Below are positions 8,635 through 17,202 of a stretch of DNA of 64,000 nt, piece after piece. This stretch comes from Porphyromonadaceae bacterium. Lineage in GTDB: Bacteria; Bacteroidota; Bacteroidia; Bacteroidales; Dysgonomonadaceae. Position numbers and translations under genes: made by a program. The stretch spans positions 62,001 to 126,000 of the forward strand of contig JAJFTO010000016.1 of assembly GCA_021372865.1 (NCBI GenBank), written 5' to 3'. The notes under the pieces are model-generated. The model did no database searches and was not told the origin of the DNA. It saw only the letters and a program-made list of their open reading frames with translations. How positions within the stretch are numbered: position 1 is the first letter of the stretch; every line of letters begins with the position of its first letter.

Positions 8635-9711
8635 TTAAACTTTAAGATTTGATGTTTTTTCAGGAAATAAATAATCTTTGCCTATGGCATAAAACATGCT
8701 AAAAAAAGCAATCATCCATGCAGCCAATGCGATATAGATGAAAAACGAAGGAATGGCCATGAGAAAGTGTAGTTCCAGTGCTTGAGACAGTTTTACCGTG
8801 CAGGCAGTGTACATGCCAAGGGGGAATATCATTCCCCAATACTGGGGATGATATCTGAAAGGCAAATGTTTAAAGACATGCCGCCAGATACCCAATATCA
8901 CAATAAGGGGGATCCACCAACTGCCAATAGCCCAGAAAAAGAGTGTGAATCCCTTCAGGAAGGGGAGTATCTCCCGAATAAACGACCAATCGTGTCCGTT
9001 TAATATCAGATTGGAGCCTGCCAGTGTGGAGATGGCTACCGCTCCCATATTAATCCAGTAGGCAGGAGCAAACTCCTCAGCCCGCATTTCAAAAAATGAC
9101 ATTCGGTATACGATCAGCGTGATGATGATGATATAGAGCATACATCCGCAAAGGAACATAGCCAACGCAAAAAACAACAGGAGGTCGTTGGTAAATGGAA
9201 GATGTCCGGTCAGCTGAGTGGCAAGAATGGATACCGACTGGGTGGATACAATGATAAGCAGCCATACCCCGCTGATGGCCATATTGATGGGTGGCTTCTC
9301 TTTCTTAACCGTAAAGACAGTAAATACAGTGTAGATGAGTATCAGCCATGCAATGGTGCCTATATAAAACAACACGGAAGCTGCAGCATGGTTGCCAGCT
9401 ATAATAATAAACTGACTGCCCAATACGCAGCTTCCGGCGACATATGTCAGGAAGCCCGGACTTTTTGCATGGTCTTTTATGTCGGTGACGAACTTTTCCG
9501 GAAAAATTATCAGTCTCAAAACATAGAGGAAACTCAAGAATAGGTATGCCACTATATTGAAGTAAAAAAGAAAATTCGCCAGTCGGATAAAATGGTGATA
9601 GTATGACGCAATGGATACAATACCTGTGGCCATGACCAATGCAAAATAGGCCGTAGGCAGATTGGAGAGATCACGCAAAAATGTGGCGTAAATCAGCTTG
9701 CTTTTGGTCAT
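8635..9711 (-). CDS. TDT/SLAC1-family anion channel or transporter (TehA-like)
   Basis: A 358-residue protein with about ten membrane helices. The opening NLPTAYFALVMATGIVSIA, the repeated Gly-rich helices and the central motif LAGSNLIL are typical of the tellurite-resistance/dicarboxylate transporter (TDT) family, which includes E. coli/Haemophilus TehA, yeast Mae1 and plant SLAC1. Members pass small anions; plant SLAC1 conducts nitrate and chloride. The gene lies directly upstream of narG on the same strand with a 140-base gap. No NarK-type nitrate/nitrite transporter is in the window, so a role in nitrate or nitrite passage is a reasonable inference but not shown. Alternatives are C4-dicarboxylate, sulfite or formate-like anion export. 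Confidence 0.82.
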   Translation of the reverse strand: MTKSKLIYATFLRDLSNLPTAYFALVMATGIVSIASYYHHFIRLANFLFYFNIVAYLFLSFLYVLRLIIFPEKFVTDIKDHAKSPGFLTYVAGSCVLGSQFIIIAGNHAAASVLFYIGTIAWLILIYTVFTVFTVKKEKPPINMAISGVWLLIIVSTQSVSILATQLTGHLPFTNDLLLFFALAMFLCGCMLYIIIITLIVYRMSFFEMRAEEFAPAYWINMGAVAISTLAGSNLILNGHDWSFIREILPFLKGFTLFFWAIGSWWIPLIVILGIWRHVFKHLPFRYHPQYWGMIFPLGMYTACTVKLSQALELHFLMAIPSFFIYIALAAWMIAFFSMFYAIGKDYLFPEKTSNLKV

Positions 9712-9751
9712 CGGAGATGAGTTTTAATAACGTTTATCTTCCCGTAAAAAG

Positions 9752-9759
9752 CAAAAGTA
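9752..9759 (-). promoter_or_regulatory. -7 promoter element for the anion channel gene
   Basis: On the minus strand these bases read TACTTTTG, a match to the Bacteroidota -7 consensus TAnnTTTG, about 40 bases upstream of the channel start codon. No clear -33 TTTG was found. A short GC-rich hairpin (CCGGC-TTGC-GCCGG, 9767-9780) lies just upstream and may end transcription of the preceding gene. Confidence 0.45.
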
Positions 9760-9807
9760 TTGTATCCCGGCTTGCGCCGGTATCTGGCGTAGCACCTGGA
9801 GTATCAA

Positions 9808-11010
9808 TCAAACCTCCAGATCCAGGTCAAACAGTTCGTGCCAGGGTAGTCCCTGTTTGTTGAGCTGCTCCATAAACGGATCGGGATTAAACTCTTCCAC
9901 ATTGAAGACTCCCGGCTTTTTCCAGAGACCCTGCATGAACATGATGGCGCCAATGGTGGCCGGAACGCCTGTGGTGTAGCTCACACCCTGGGCTCCGGTT
10001 TCTTTATAGGCTTCCTCGTGGCTGCAGTTGTTATAGATATAATAGGTACGTTCCTTCCCGTCTTTGATGCCGCGGATACGACAGCCGATGGAGGTCTGGC
10101 CCGTGTAGTTCTCGCCCAGCTCACCCGGATCGGGCAGTACGGCCTTCAGGAACTGAATTGGTACAATCTTCTGGCCGTTGTATTCCACCTCGTCTATGCG
10201 GGCCATGCCGATATTCTGGATTACCCGCAGGTGGGTAAGGTATTCCTGTCCGAAGGTCATCCAGAAGCGGGCGCGTTTGAGGGAGGGGAAGTTCTTCACC
10301 AGTGATTCGAGCTCCTCGTGATAGATTACGTAGGATTCCTTTGGTCCTATCTCGGGATAGGTGAGTGGTTTATGTATTTCGTGGGGTTCTGTTTCCACCC
10401 ACTCTCCGTTTTCCCAGTATTTACCTTTCTGGGTTACCTCTCGAATGTTGATCTCGGGATTGAAGTTGGTGGCAAATGCCTTGCCGTGGTCACCTGCGTT
10501 GCAGTCTACAATGTCTAGATAGTGTATTTCATCGAAATGATGTTTGGCGGCGTAAGCGGTGAAGATGCTGGTCACGCCCGGGTCGAAGCCGCAACCGAGG
10601 ATGGCAGTCAGTCCGGCTTTCTCGAATTTCTCCTTGTAGGCCCACTGCCACTTGTATTCAAACTTGGCTTCATCCTTCGGTTCGTAGTTGGCCGTATCGA
10701 GGTAGTTGACTCCCGATTCGAGACAGGCATCCATGATGGTGAGATCCTGATAGGGGAGTGCCACGTTGATCACCAGCTCCGGTTTGAATTCGTTGAAAAG
10801 GGATACCAGTTCCGGTACATTGTCGGCATCTACCCGTGCTGTTTTGATTTCCACACCTGTCCGGCGTTTCACATCTTCTGCAATGGCGTCGCATTTGCTT
10901 TTGGTACGGCTGGCCAGCATGATGTCGCTGAATATCCCGTTATTCTGTGCCACCTTGTTGGCGACAACTGTTCCCACGCCGCCGGCACCAATGATCAGTA
11001 CTTTTCCCAT
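9808..11010 (-). CDS. carboxynorspermidine/carboxyspermidine synthase (saccharopine dehydrogenase family)
   Basis: A 400-residue NADP-linked enzyme of the saccharopine-dehydrogenase fold. The N-terminal Rossmann motif GKVLIIGAGGVGTVV is followed by DLTIMDACLESGVNYLDTANYE and GCGFDPGVTSIF, both characteristic of carboxynorspermidine dehydrogenase/synthase, which condenses aspartate semialdehyde with a diamine in the Vibrio-type polyamine route used by many Bacteroidota. An upstream in-frame start at 11052 would add fourteen polar residues; the ATG at 11010 puts the Rossmann strand at the N terminus and is preferred. It is transcribed divergently from the mechanosensitive channel. The partner decarboxylase is not in the window. 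Confidence 0.85.
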   Translation of the reverse strand: MGKVLIIGAGGVGTVVANKVAQNNGIFSDIMLASRTKSKCDAIAEDVKRRTGVEIKTARVDADNVPELVSLFNEFKPELVINVALPYQDLTIMDACLESGVNYLDTANYEPKDEAKFEYKWQWAYKEKFEKAGLTAILGCGFDPGVTSIFTAYAAKHHFDEIHYLDIVDCNAGDHGKAFATNFNPEINIREVTQKGKYWENGEWVETEPHEIHKPLTYPEIGPKESYVIYHEELESLVKNFPSLKRARFWMTFGQEYLTHLRVIQNIGMARIDEVEYNGQKIVPIQFLKAVLPDPGELGENYTGQTSIGCRIRGIKDGKERTYYIYNNCSHEEAYKETGAQGVSYTTGVPATIGAIMFMQGLWKKPGVFNVEEFNPDPFMEQLNKQGLPWHELFDLDLEV

Positions 11011-11041
11011 ATTATTTTTATTTATCAATGAATCGTTTGTA

Positions 11042-11049
11042 CAAATATA
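11042..11049 (-). promoter_or_regulatory. -7 promoter element for the carboxynorspermidine synthase gene
   Basis: Reads TATATTTG on the minus strand, matching TAnnTTTG, with the start codon 31 bases downstream. A -33 TTTG at the usual spacing is not evident. It lies back to back with the stronger plus-strand promoter at 11096-11126. Confidence 0.45.
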
Positions 11050-11095
11050 CAATGATTCCCCGAATCAGCAGAGAATTGGATTTAAAAAAAGAAGT

Positions 11096-11126
11096 TTTGG
11101 AGAAAGCGTTAAAAAGTTTATCTTTG
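11096..11126 (+). promoter_or_regulatory. Bacteroidota housekeeping promoter for the MscS-type gene
   Basis: TTTG at 11096-11099 and TATCTTTG at 11119-11126 are separated by 19 bases, an excellent match to the Bacteroidota -33/-7 consensus. The start codon of the channel gene follows 33 bases after the -7 element. Confidence 0.75.
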
Positions 11127-11159
11127 TAAAGATGATAACCAAAAAAGATTGCTATCTCT

Positions 11160-12479
11160 ATGAATGAAGACAATATTGAGCATATTTCCCGCTCAACCAA
11201 TGCCATCAGTGAATGGTCGATAGAATTCCTGAAAAATATTGGGATATCCGATAATTGGGTAAAATACATCAACCTTATTTTTCTTGTATCTGTTGTTGTT
11301 GTCCTTGTGTTTGTGGTGCAGTACGTTACCCGGATTATTCTACAGACTATTCTGAGCCGCTCAGCCAGATTATCGAAAGCCGATATTCTGGAGAACCTTT
11401 CCAAACGACGTTTCCCGCATTTTCTGGCAATGATCGTGCCTTTTAGTCTGGCAAAAGGATCGATACCCATTATTTTTGACCAGTTCCCTAAAACAATGCG
11501 GTTTATGGACAAGCTGGCCGATATCTACCTGATATTTTATGTGATCTGGTTGATTATGTCGGTGGTGAATGCCTTTTCCGATACATTGCGCACAAAACCC
11601 AGCCTGAAGGATAAACCGCTGGACAGTTACGTGCAGGTGGTAAAGATCATCTTTTATATCATCGGATTTATTATTCTCTTTTCAATTCTTACTGGACAGA
11701 ACCCAACCGTCATCATTACCGGTCTGGGTGCTGCATCGGCCATCCTGATGCTTATATTTAAAGATACCATCCTGGGTTTTGTGGCCAGCCTGCAGGTCTC
11801 GACGAACGACATGGTACGCATCGGTGACTGGATTACCATGCCCAAATATGGTGCCGACGGAGATGTGGTACAGATCACACTGACCACAGTGAAGATTCGT
11901 AATTTTGATAAGACCATCACCACCATTCCGCCCTATTCACTTGTTTCGGACTCCTTTCAAAACTGGCGTGGTATGGTTGATACAGGGGGAAGACGTCTGA
12001 AAAGATCCGTTTTTATAAAACAATCCACCATCCGTTTTATCCGGGAAGAAGAGATTGCCGGACTGGAGAAGATTCAATATATTTCTGATTATATTCAAAA
12101 AAAGGCGGTGGAAATCAACGAGTATAACAGCCGCGCCGGTGCTGATAAGTCGTTGCTCATCAATGGCCGGAACCTGACCAACATGGGGCTTTACAGGCAT
12201 TACATCGACAACTACCTGCGCAATCATCCCGATGTGCACAAAGAACTGTTGCTTATTGTACGTCAGTTGCAGCCTACCTCCAAGGGATTGCCGCTGGAGC
12301 TTTACTTCTTCACTGCTACAATAGACTGGGTACGGTACGAGGAGATTGTCTCTGATGTCTTCGACCACATTACAGCTGCAGCCGGATATTTTGATCTGGA
12401 ACTTTACGAAGATGTCTCTAATCCCGTGATTGCCTCTTTATCAGTGGCTAATTCAGACGGATCACAACTTCTGCAATAA
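11160..12479 (+). CDS. mechanosensitive ion channel, MscS family (YbdG-like)
   Basis: A 439-residue inner-membrane channel that would open on membrane tension and release solutes during hypo-osmotic shock. About five membrane segments lie in residues 30-220. The pore helix region (residues about 185-215, with GLGAASAILMLIFKDTILG) is the Gly/Ala-rich helix of MscS proteins, followed by the beta domain with VRIGDWI, DGDVVQI and the strand signature TTIPPYSLVSDSFQNW. The long C-terminal soluble domain resembles E. coli YbdG/MscM rather than the small MscS. A strong promoter lies just upstream. It stands alone between divergent and co-directional neighbours. Confidence 0.88.
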   Translation: MNEDNIEHISRSTNAISEWSIEFLKNIGISDNWVKYINLIFLVSVVVVLVFVVQYVTRIILQTILSRSARLSKADILENLSKRRFPHFLAMIVPFSLAKGSIPIIFDQFPKTMRFMDKLADIYLIFYVIWLIMSVVNAFSDTLRTKPSLKDKPLDSYVQVVKIIFYIIGFIILFSILTGQNPTVIITGLGAASAILMLIFKDTILGFVASLQVSTNDMVRIGDWITMPKYGADGDVVQITLTTVKIRNFDKTITTIPPYSLVSDSFQNWRGMVDTGGRRLKRSVFIKQSTIRFIREEEIAGLEKIQYISDYIQKKAVEINEYNSRAGADKSLLINGRNLTNMGLYRHYIDNYLRNHPDVHKELLLIVRQLQPTSKGLPLELYFFTATIDWVRYEEIVSDVFDHITAAAGYFDLELYEDVSNPVIASLSVANSDGSQLLQ

Positions 12480-12552
12480 AATGTATCGCTGTGTTCATCA
12501 GAAGGAATCATCTTCACAATGAGAAATTGAACTTCATTTGAATTTAATTTTT

Positions 12553-12560
12553 TACCTTTG
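12553..12560 (+). promoter_or_regulatory. -7 promoter element upstream of the FabH-like gene
   Basis: TACCTTTG matches TAnnTTTG. A TTG at 12527-12529 is 23 bases upstream, slightly longer than usual. The start codon lies 127 bases downstream, leaving a leader of roughly 120 bases with no gene. Confidence 0.5.
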
Positions 12561-12686
12561 CAGTTGAAAACCTGAGCTAGAAAATTAGAAATAGATTAAT
12601 TCAGTATGGAGCATGCACAATGATCACAGTTGTAAGGGTTCTGGTAAACCCAGCTCGATGCATTTCCAATTAGTAATAGGAGAAAA

Positions 12687-13769
12687 ATGAAAAGATTGTA
12701 TAGTATTTTTACGGGGACTGGTAGTTATGTGCCGACGAAACAAATCAGAAACGATTATTTTCATAATAACCTTTTTTTTGACTCGACCGGGGAGATAATT
12801 ACGACGCCCAATGAGGAGATTACCCGTAAATTTGAAGAGATTACCACCATCGCCGAACGACGTTATGCCGAGGACAGCCAGGTGACTTCCGATCTGGCCC
12901 TGATTGCTGCTCAGAGGGCGTTGGAAACATCGGGAGTGAACAAGGAAGAGCTCGATTACATCATTTTTGCACACAATTTTGGTGAAACCAAAGTCGATAA
13001 TATTCGCATGGACGTGCTGCCGACGATGGCATCGCGACTGAAGAGTAAGCTTGAAATTGAAAATCCGTCGACAGTGGCATATGATGTACTATATGGCTGT
13101 CCGGGATGGGTACAGGCGGTGATTCAGGCCGACTATTATCTTCGTTCGGGTGATGCCAGAAAAATCCTTGTTGTGGGTGCCGACGTGTTGTCGCGCGTGG
13201 CCGATCCGCATGACCGCGATAGCATGATCTATGCCGATGGTGCCGGCGCAGCTGTTATGGAGGCACGTGAATCTGATGAGCCGGTGGGTATCATTGGCCA
13301 TAACTCACGCAGCGATGCATTGAATTACGTGAATATGCTGCACATGGGATATTCCTATAATCCGGAGTTGGCTGAAAAAAAAGATTATTACCTGAAAATG
13401 AATGGCCGTCGTTTGTACCAGTACGCGCTGGAGAATGTGCCAAAATCAATTAAGGCTGGTCTCGATAAGCTGAAACTGCATATCAGTCAGGTCAGCAAGG
13501 TATTGATTCATCAGGCAAACGGAAAGATGGACGATGCCATATTACAAAGATTGTTCAAACTGTACGACCTGAAGGAGGTGCCTAAAAGCATCATGCCCAT
13601 GACCATCTCCTGGTTGGGTAATTCTTCAGTAGCCACCGTCCCCACATTGCTGGATATGATTACACGTAAGAATATGGATGGTCATGACCTGAAGAGCGGC
13701 GATCACATTGTGCTGGCTTCAGTAGGTGCCGGCATGAATATCAACAGCATCGTTTACAAAATCCCGTAA
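12687..13769 (+). CDS. ketoacyl-ACP synthase III family protein (FabH-like)
   Basis: A 360-residue thiolase-fold condensing enzyme. The Cys-His-Asn triad is visible: C138 in YGCPGW, H275 in LIHQANGKM and N312 in WLGNSS. The family condenses an acyl-CoA (or acyl-ACP) with malonyl-ACP. The protein is about 40 residues longer than E. coli FabH (317), including an N-terminal insertion around residues 24-45, and it is not next to other fab genes, so it may be a paralogue with another acyl substrate (for example in secondary lipid synthesis) rather than the housekeeping initiator. It converges with the FemAB-like gene ten bases away. Confidence 0.83.
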   Translation: MKRLYSIFTGTGSYVPTKQIRNDYFHNNLFFDSTGEIITTPNEEITRKFEEITTIAERRYAEDSQVTSDLALIAAQRALETSGVNKEELDYIIFAHNFGETKVDNIRMDVLPTMASRLKSKLEIENPSTVAYDVLYGCPGWVQAVIQADYYLRSGDARKILVVGADVLSRVADPHDRDSMIYADGAGAAVMEARESDEPVGIIGHNSRSDALNYVNMLHMGYSYNPELAEKKDYYLKMNGRRLYQYALENVPKSIKAGLDKLKLHISQVSKVLIHQANGKMDDAILQRLFKLYDLKEVPKSIMPMTISWLGNSSVATVPTLLDMITRKNMDGHDLKSGDHIVLASVGAGMNINSIVYKIP

Positions 13770-13779
13770 AGAATCTGTT

Positions 13780-14904
13780 TTAACTTACATGATATCCCTG
13801 GCTGTTTAGTTCCGAGGCACGGAACAGCGTATACAGGTCGTCGTTCAGCGGATAATCCCAACAGCCCAGGCTGTGGTACATTTCACCGCCGAAACCCGAT
13901 TTGAATTTGTATAATCCATATAGAGGGTGTTGCGGATCGGGGGAAGGAGAAATGCCAAACATGTCGTACTCGGTACATCCGGCTGCTTTCGACCGGCAGA
14001 TGGCTTCCCATTGCAGCGCATAGGTGGCCATAAGATTTCGCTCTGCAGAGGAGGAGGCACCATAAAGGTAAGATCCCCTGTTTTTTGTGATCACCAGAAA
14101 CATGGCGGCCAGCGGCTTGCCATCCTTCTCAGCCACCAGCAGGCTTACCTCTGCCGGTGAACGTGTATCGTCGGCGCGTGCGGTCAGCATTGCCTGAAAG
14201 TACTTCATGTCATTGAGCAGAATGTGGTTTCTGACCGCAGTCTCTTTATAAAGTTCATACCAGATATCGATGCCATCCAATCCCAAAGCCTTTACCGTTA
14301 CCCCTTTGCGACGTGCCAAGCCGATGTTGTACCGTGTTTTAGGTTTCATCCTTTTGAGAAGGGTTTCGGTATCGTATGTTAAATTAAGATAGATCGTATT
14401 TGCCGGCAGGATATTTGAAAAAGCTTTTTTGAAATTCCAGTGTTGCGTATTGAAATTGAACCGGAACTCCTGAACCGGACTGTCGGGTTCACCCTTCCAG
14501 ATGCCGTGTTCATCGAAGTGATCTTTTTCTTTGGCCCACCACGACTCCCAGCAGAGATCATAGCGAATCAAAATACAGTCCTTTGGCAGGTGTGATCGCA
14601 AAGATTCGGAAAGCTCCTCCAGAAACATGCCCTGAAACTCATCGACAGGCTCCAGCTCGGGTCCGTACGGTACATAAGCCACCGTATGGTGCCGGTTGAT
14701 CTGCTGCATCACAATCAGCAAATCAGAAGAAAGTGAGGACCTGTCATCAGTTGCTCCGTAGAGCGCATATCTGCTGGAATTAAAATTGATGGCGAGGGTG
14801 TTTGTTCCCAGTGTTTTTTTTACGGCTGACCAGAATGCAGTTTGCTGTAATATGGGCGTGGCGTAAAGCTCTTCAACCTCTTTTTTATGGACGTTTGATA
14901 GCAT
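13780..14904 (-). CDS. FemAB/GNAT-like aminoacyl or peptidoglycan-modifying transferase
   Basis: A 374-residue protein of the FemA/FemB (BioF2/acetyltransferase_6) fold, made of two GNAT-like halves. Seen features are the KRMKPKTRYNIGLARRKGV segment, typical of the FemAB substrate-binding region, and the C-terminal LYGLYKFKSGFGGE motif that closes the family's catalytic domain. FemAB enzymes add amino acids to the lipid II stem peptide using aminoacyl-tRNA. Its place beside the muropeptide salvage genes fits a cell-wall role. No signal peptide, so it should act in the cytoplasm. The exact acceptor and amino acid cannot be told from the sequence. Confidence 0.78.
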   Translation of the reverse strand: MLSNVHKKEVEELYATPILQQTAFWSAVKKTLGTNTLAINFNSSRYALYGATDDRSSLSSDLLIVMQQINRHHTVAYVPYGPELEPVDEFQGMFLEELSESLRSHLPKDCILIRYDLCWESWWAKEKDHFDEHGIWKGEPDSPVQEFRFNFNTQHWNFKKAFSNILPANTIYLNLTYDTETLLKRMKPKTRYNIGLARRKGVTVKALGLDGIDIWYELYKETAVRNHILLNDMKYFQAMLTARADDTRSPAEVSLLVAEKDGKPLAAMFLVITKNRGSYLYGASSSAERNLMATYALQWEAICRSKAAGCTEYDMFGISPSPDPQHPLYGLYKFKSGFGGEMYHSLGCWDYPLNDDLYTLFRASELNSQGYHVS

Positions 14905-14965
14905 TTCGTTTCATTTTGACCCACAAAGATAGCCAAAATTATTGTTTCTTCGGCACGTCGATCCG

Positions 14966-15307
14966 TCAGAAAGCATCGGGTTCAGCCCTTGCCGCAGTGG
15001 CGGTGACACTCCTGAAATCACCGTCAAAATGAGTCAGAAGCATTTCGATGAGCTTACTGTGAAAAGCAGTATACAATCGGGATGTGATATGTTTTCTGTC
15101 TTTCCTTTTTATCAGTCCGAAACGCAGTTGATTCTCATCGACCCATATCTGGGGTTTGAAAAATGCTTCGTTTCTCCACAGGAGCGCGCCATACGTGAGG
15201 CGTCCGTCGGTGGTGCGTATCCATTTATCCGCTTTCTTTGTGTCTATTGCCTCGTAAATCTTATCGAGCAGAAGATCGGGACTGTCAGTATGTATAATAA
15301 TGGCCAT
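14966..15307 (-). CDS. small conserved-looking protein of unknown function
   Basis: A 113-residue soluble protein with no signal peptide. The N-terminal half looks like an alpha/beta unit (MAIIIHTDSPDLLLDKIYEAI), followed by Trp-rich, charged segments (KWIRTTDGRL, PQIWVDENQLRFGL) and a C-terminal helix. I do not recognise the family. It lies between murQ and the FemAB-like gene on the same strand (48 and 61-base gaps) and codes in the same style as its neighbours, so it is probably real. Confidence 0.65.
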   Translation of the reverse strand: MAIIIHTDSPDLLLDKIYEAIDTKKADKWIRTTDGRLTYGALLWRNEAFFKPQIWVDENQLRFGLIKRKDRKHITSRLYTAFHSKLIEMLLTHFDGDFRSVTATAARAEPDAF

Positions 15308-15326
15308 TTCTTTGAATTATTGATTT

Positions 15327-15379
15327 TATAACTATCTATATGGTTTCGTAACTATCTATCTGTTTTTATAACTATCTAT
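15327..15379 (-). repeat. three tandem 20-base repeats across the murQ stop codon
   Basis: The block TAACTATCTAT recurs three times with an exact 20-base period (cores beginning 15327, 15347 and 15367, each preceded by TA or CG). The third copy encodes the last residues of murQ; the other two lie just past the stop. Copy-number change by slippage could alter the extreme C terminus or the 3' untranslated region. Confidence 0.75.
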
Positions 15380-16171
15380 GGCTTTTTTTACCGACCCATG
15401 GAGGAGCAGCAGGTTCTTAGCCTGTTCGTAATTGAGTGAAAGTTCGTCCACAATCATCCGTGTACCTCTGTCTACCAGTTTTTGGTTGGTGAGTTGCATG
15501 TTCACCATGCGGTTTCCTTTTACCCTGCCCAGTCTGATCATGGTGGTGGTGGTGATCATGTTCAGTACCATCTTTTGGGCGGTACCCGATTTCATGCGGG
15601 TGCTGCCGGTGACATATTCGGGACCGACAATCGGCTCTATTTTTATCTCCGCCTCGGCAGCCACCGGTGAATCGGGGTTACAGCTGATGGCGGCTGTGAG
15701 TACACCCTTTTCCCGTGCATGGCGCAATGCACCGATCACATAGGGGGTGGTGCCCGAAGCAGCAATTCCCACCAGCACGTCATTTTCATTGATCTTGTGT
15801 ACCATGAGTTCTTCCCACCCTTTTCCCGGATCATCTTCCGCTGCCTCCACCGGGTTACGCAAGGCTTTGTCTCCGCCGGCAATCAGGCCGATCACATAAG
15901 TGTCGGGCATACCGAAAGTAGGAGGAATTTCCGAGGCGTCAAGTACGCCCAGTCTGCCGCTGGTACCTGCACCCATATAAAAAAGTCTTCCTCCGCGCCG
16001 CATCCTTTCCACGATGCCGGTCACCAATTTCTCTATCTCGGGGATTGTCTTTTCTACCGCTAGCGCCACTTTCTTATCTTCCCCGTTGATCTCTGCAAGT
16101 ATTTCCGAAACCGATTTCTGTTCCAGATTGTCATAGAGTGACGGTTGTTCTGTTATTTTGATGAATGTCAT
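15356..16171 (-). CDS. murQ: N-acetylmuramic acid 6-phosphate etherase
   Basis: MurQ cleaves the D-lactyl ether of MurNAc-6-phosphate to give GlcNAc-6-phosphate and lactate, the committed step of cell-wall sugar recycling. The 271-residue protein has the SIS domain with FYMGAGTSGRLGVLDASE, the VLVGIAASGTTPYV loop and the family-specific GSTRMKSGTAQKMVLNM segment. E. coli MurQ is 298 residues; the shortening is at the termini. It follows the kinase gene by 18 bases, so kinase and etherase are co-expressed. The last codons overlap a tandem repeat. Confidence 0.95.
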   Translation of the reverse strand: MTFIKITEQPSLYDNLEQKSVSEILAEINGEDKKVALAVEKTIPEIEKLVTGIVERMRRGGRLFYMGAGTSGRLGVLDASEIPPTFGMPDTYVIGLIAGGDKALRNPVEAAEDDPGKGWEELMVHKINENDVLVGIAASGTTPYVIGALRHAREKGVLTAAISCNPDSPVAAEAEIKIEPIVGPEYVTGSTRMKSGTAQKMVLNMITTTTMIRLGRVKGNRMVNMQLTNQKLVDRGTRMIVDELSLNYEQAKNLLLLHGSVKKAIDSYKNR

Positions 16172-16189
16172 ATGCTCGATTTCAGTGTT

Positions 16190-17068
16190 TCAAAGTTTAG
16201 GGTTTCCTGTTTCTGCATGATGGTAGCGAATGAGCCCCGACATGGGTGATTGTGTGATTTCTCCAATCCTGATACCCTTGTGTGCTGCCACCTCCTTCAG
16301 CAGGTCGGCGTAATACCACGCAATGGATCCCACAAAATGAACCGCCTGATTGTGGTAGTCGTATTGCATGATGTTTCTTTCGAAGAATGCATCGAATGAT
16401 CCGGTGACGATCCGGCGCAGGCTGTCGTCTTCGATGTGGTTGTACAGAAACGGTGAGAGACTTGCCAGAAAACGGCTTGGAAAAGGTTGTCGGTATACTT
16501 TTTCAATGATCAGTGCCGGTGTCAGTGCATATTCTTTCAATAGTTTCTCTTTGAGTCCCGGCGTAAGCTGATTTTTGAGCGCGTCGGCCACCAGTTGTCT
16601 GCCCAGCGCAGCACCACTTCCTTCATCGCCCAGAATAAAGCCGAGTGGCGATATCTGCTTCCGGATCTTTTCCCCGTCCCATTCGCAGGAGTTGCTTCCT
16701 GTGCCGAGGATGCAGGCAATACCCTGTTTACGGCCACAGAGACTGTGTGCTGCCGCGATCAGATCGCTGTAGACATGGATTGCATCGATGGAAATCGATT
16801 GGTAAATTGCATTCTTTACAAGTGGAATTTTCTCGGGAATGCACCCCGACCCATAGAAATGAATTGCCCCGATATCGGTGTTTGTCAGCGTGGGGAAAAC
16901 ATGTGCCTTTATCTCTTCTGCTATTTCCTCTTCGCTTTGATACACGGGACTGATGCCTTTCCCCGAAAACCGTTGCAGGATCCCTTCACCGCGTATCAGA
17001 CACCAGTCTGTTTTGGTTGCGCCGCTGTCGGCAATCAGCATTGTTTTTTTTGATCCAGGATAATCCAT
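16190..17068 (-). CDS. murK: MurK-like amino-sugar kinase (BadF/BcrA ATPase family)
   Basis: A 292-residue kinase of the ASKHA fold. The N-terminal phosphate loop ADSGATKTDW, a central ILGTGSNS motif and the GDEGSGAALGR adenosine loop are those of the GlcNAc/MurNAc kinases of the BadF/BcrA group. In Tannerella forsythia the homologue MurK phosphorylates MurNAc (and GlcNAc) after uptake through MurT, feeding MurQ; the same trio is found here in the same order. The ATG at 17068 precedes a second possible start nine codons later. The 134-base gap before it, after murT, contains no gene. Confidence 0.87.
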   Translation of the reverse strand: MDYPGSKKTMLIADSGATKTDWCLIRGEGILQRFSGKGISPVYQSEEEIAEEIKAHVFPTLTNTDIGAIHFYGSGCIPEKIPLVKNAIYQSISIDAIHVYSDLIAAAHSLCGRKQGIACILGTGSNSCEWDGEKIRKQISPLGFILGDEGSGAALGRQLVADALKNQLTPGLKEKLLKEYALTPALIIEKVYRQPFPSRFLASLSPFLYNHIEDDSLRRIVTGSFDAFFERNIMQYDYHNQAVHFVGSIAWYYADLLKEVAAHKGIRIGEITQSPMSGLIRYHHAETGNPKL

Positions 17069-17202
17069 ACAGATTGGTCTCTTTTTTCAGTGTTCAGTAC
17101 TTTCAGTTATTTATTCATCTCAAATGGGTATTCCCCTAAACATGTACAGGTCTTATATTTCATTGAACAGGAATGGGTATAGTCAAGCAGCAATCCGAAC
17201 AT

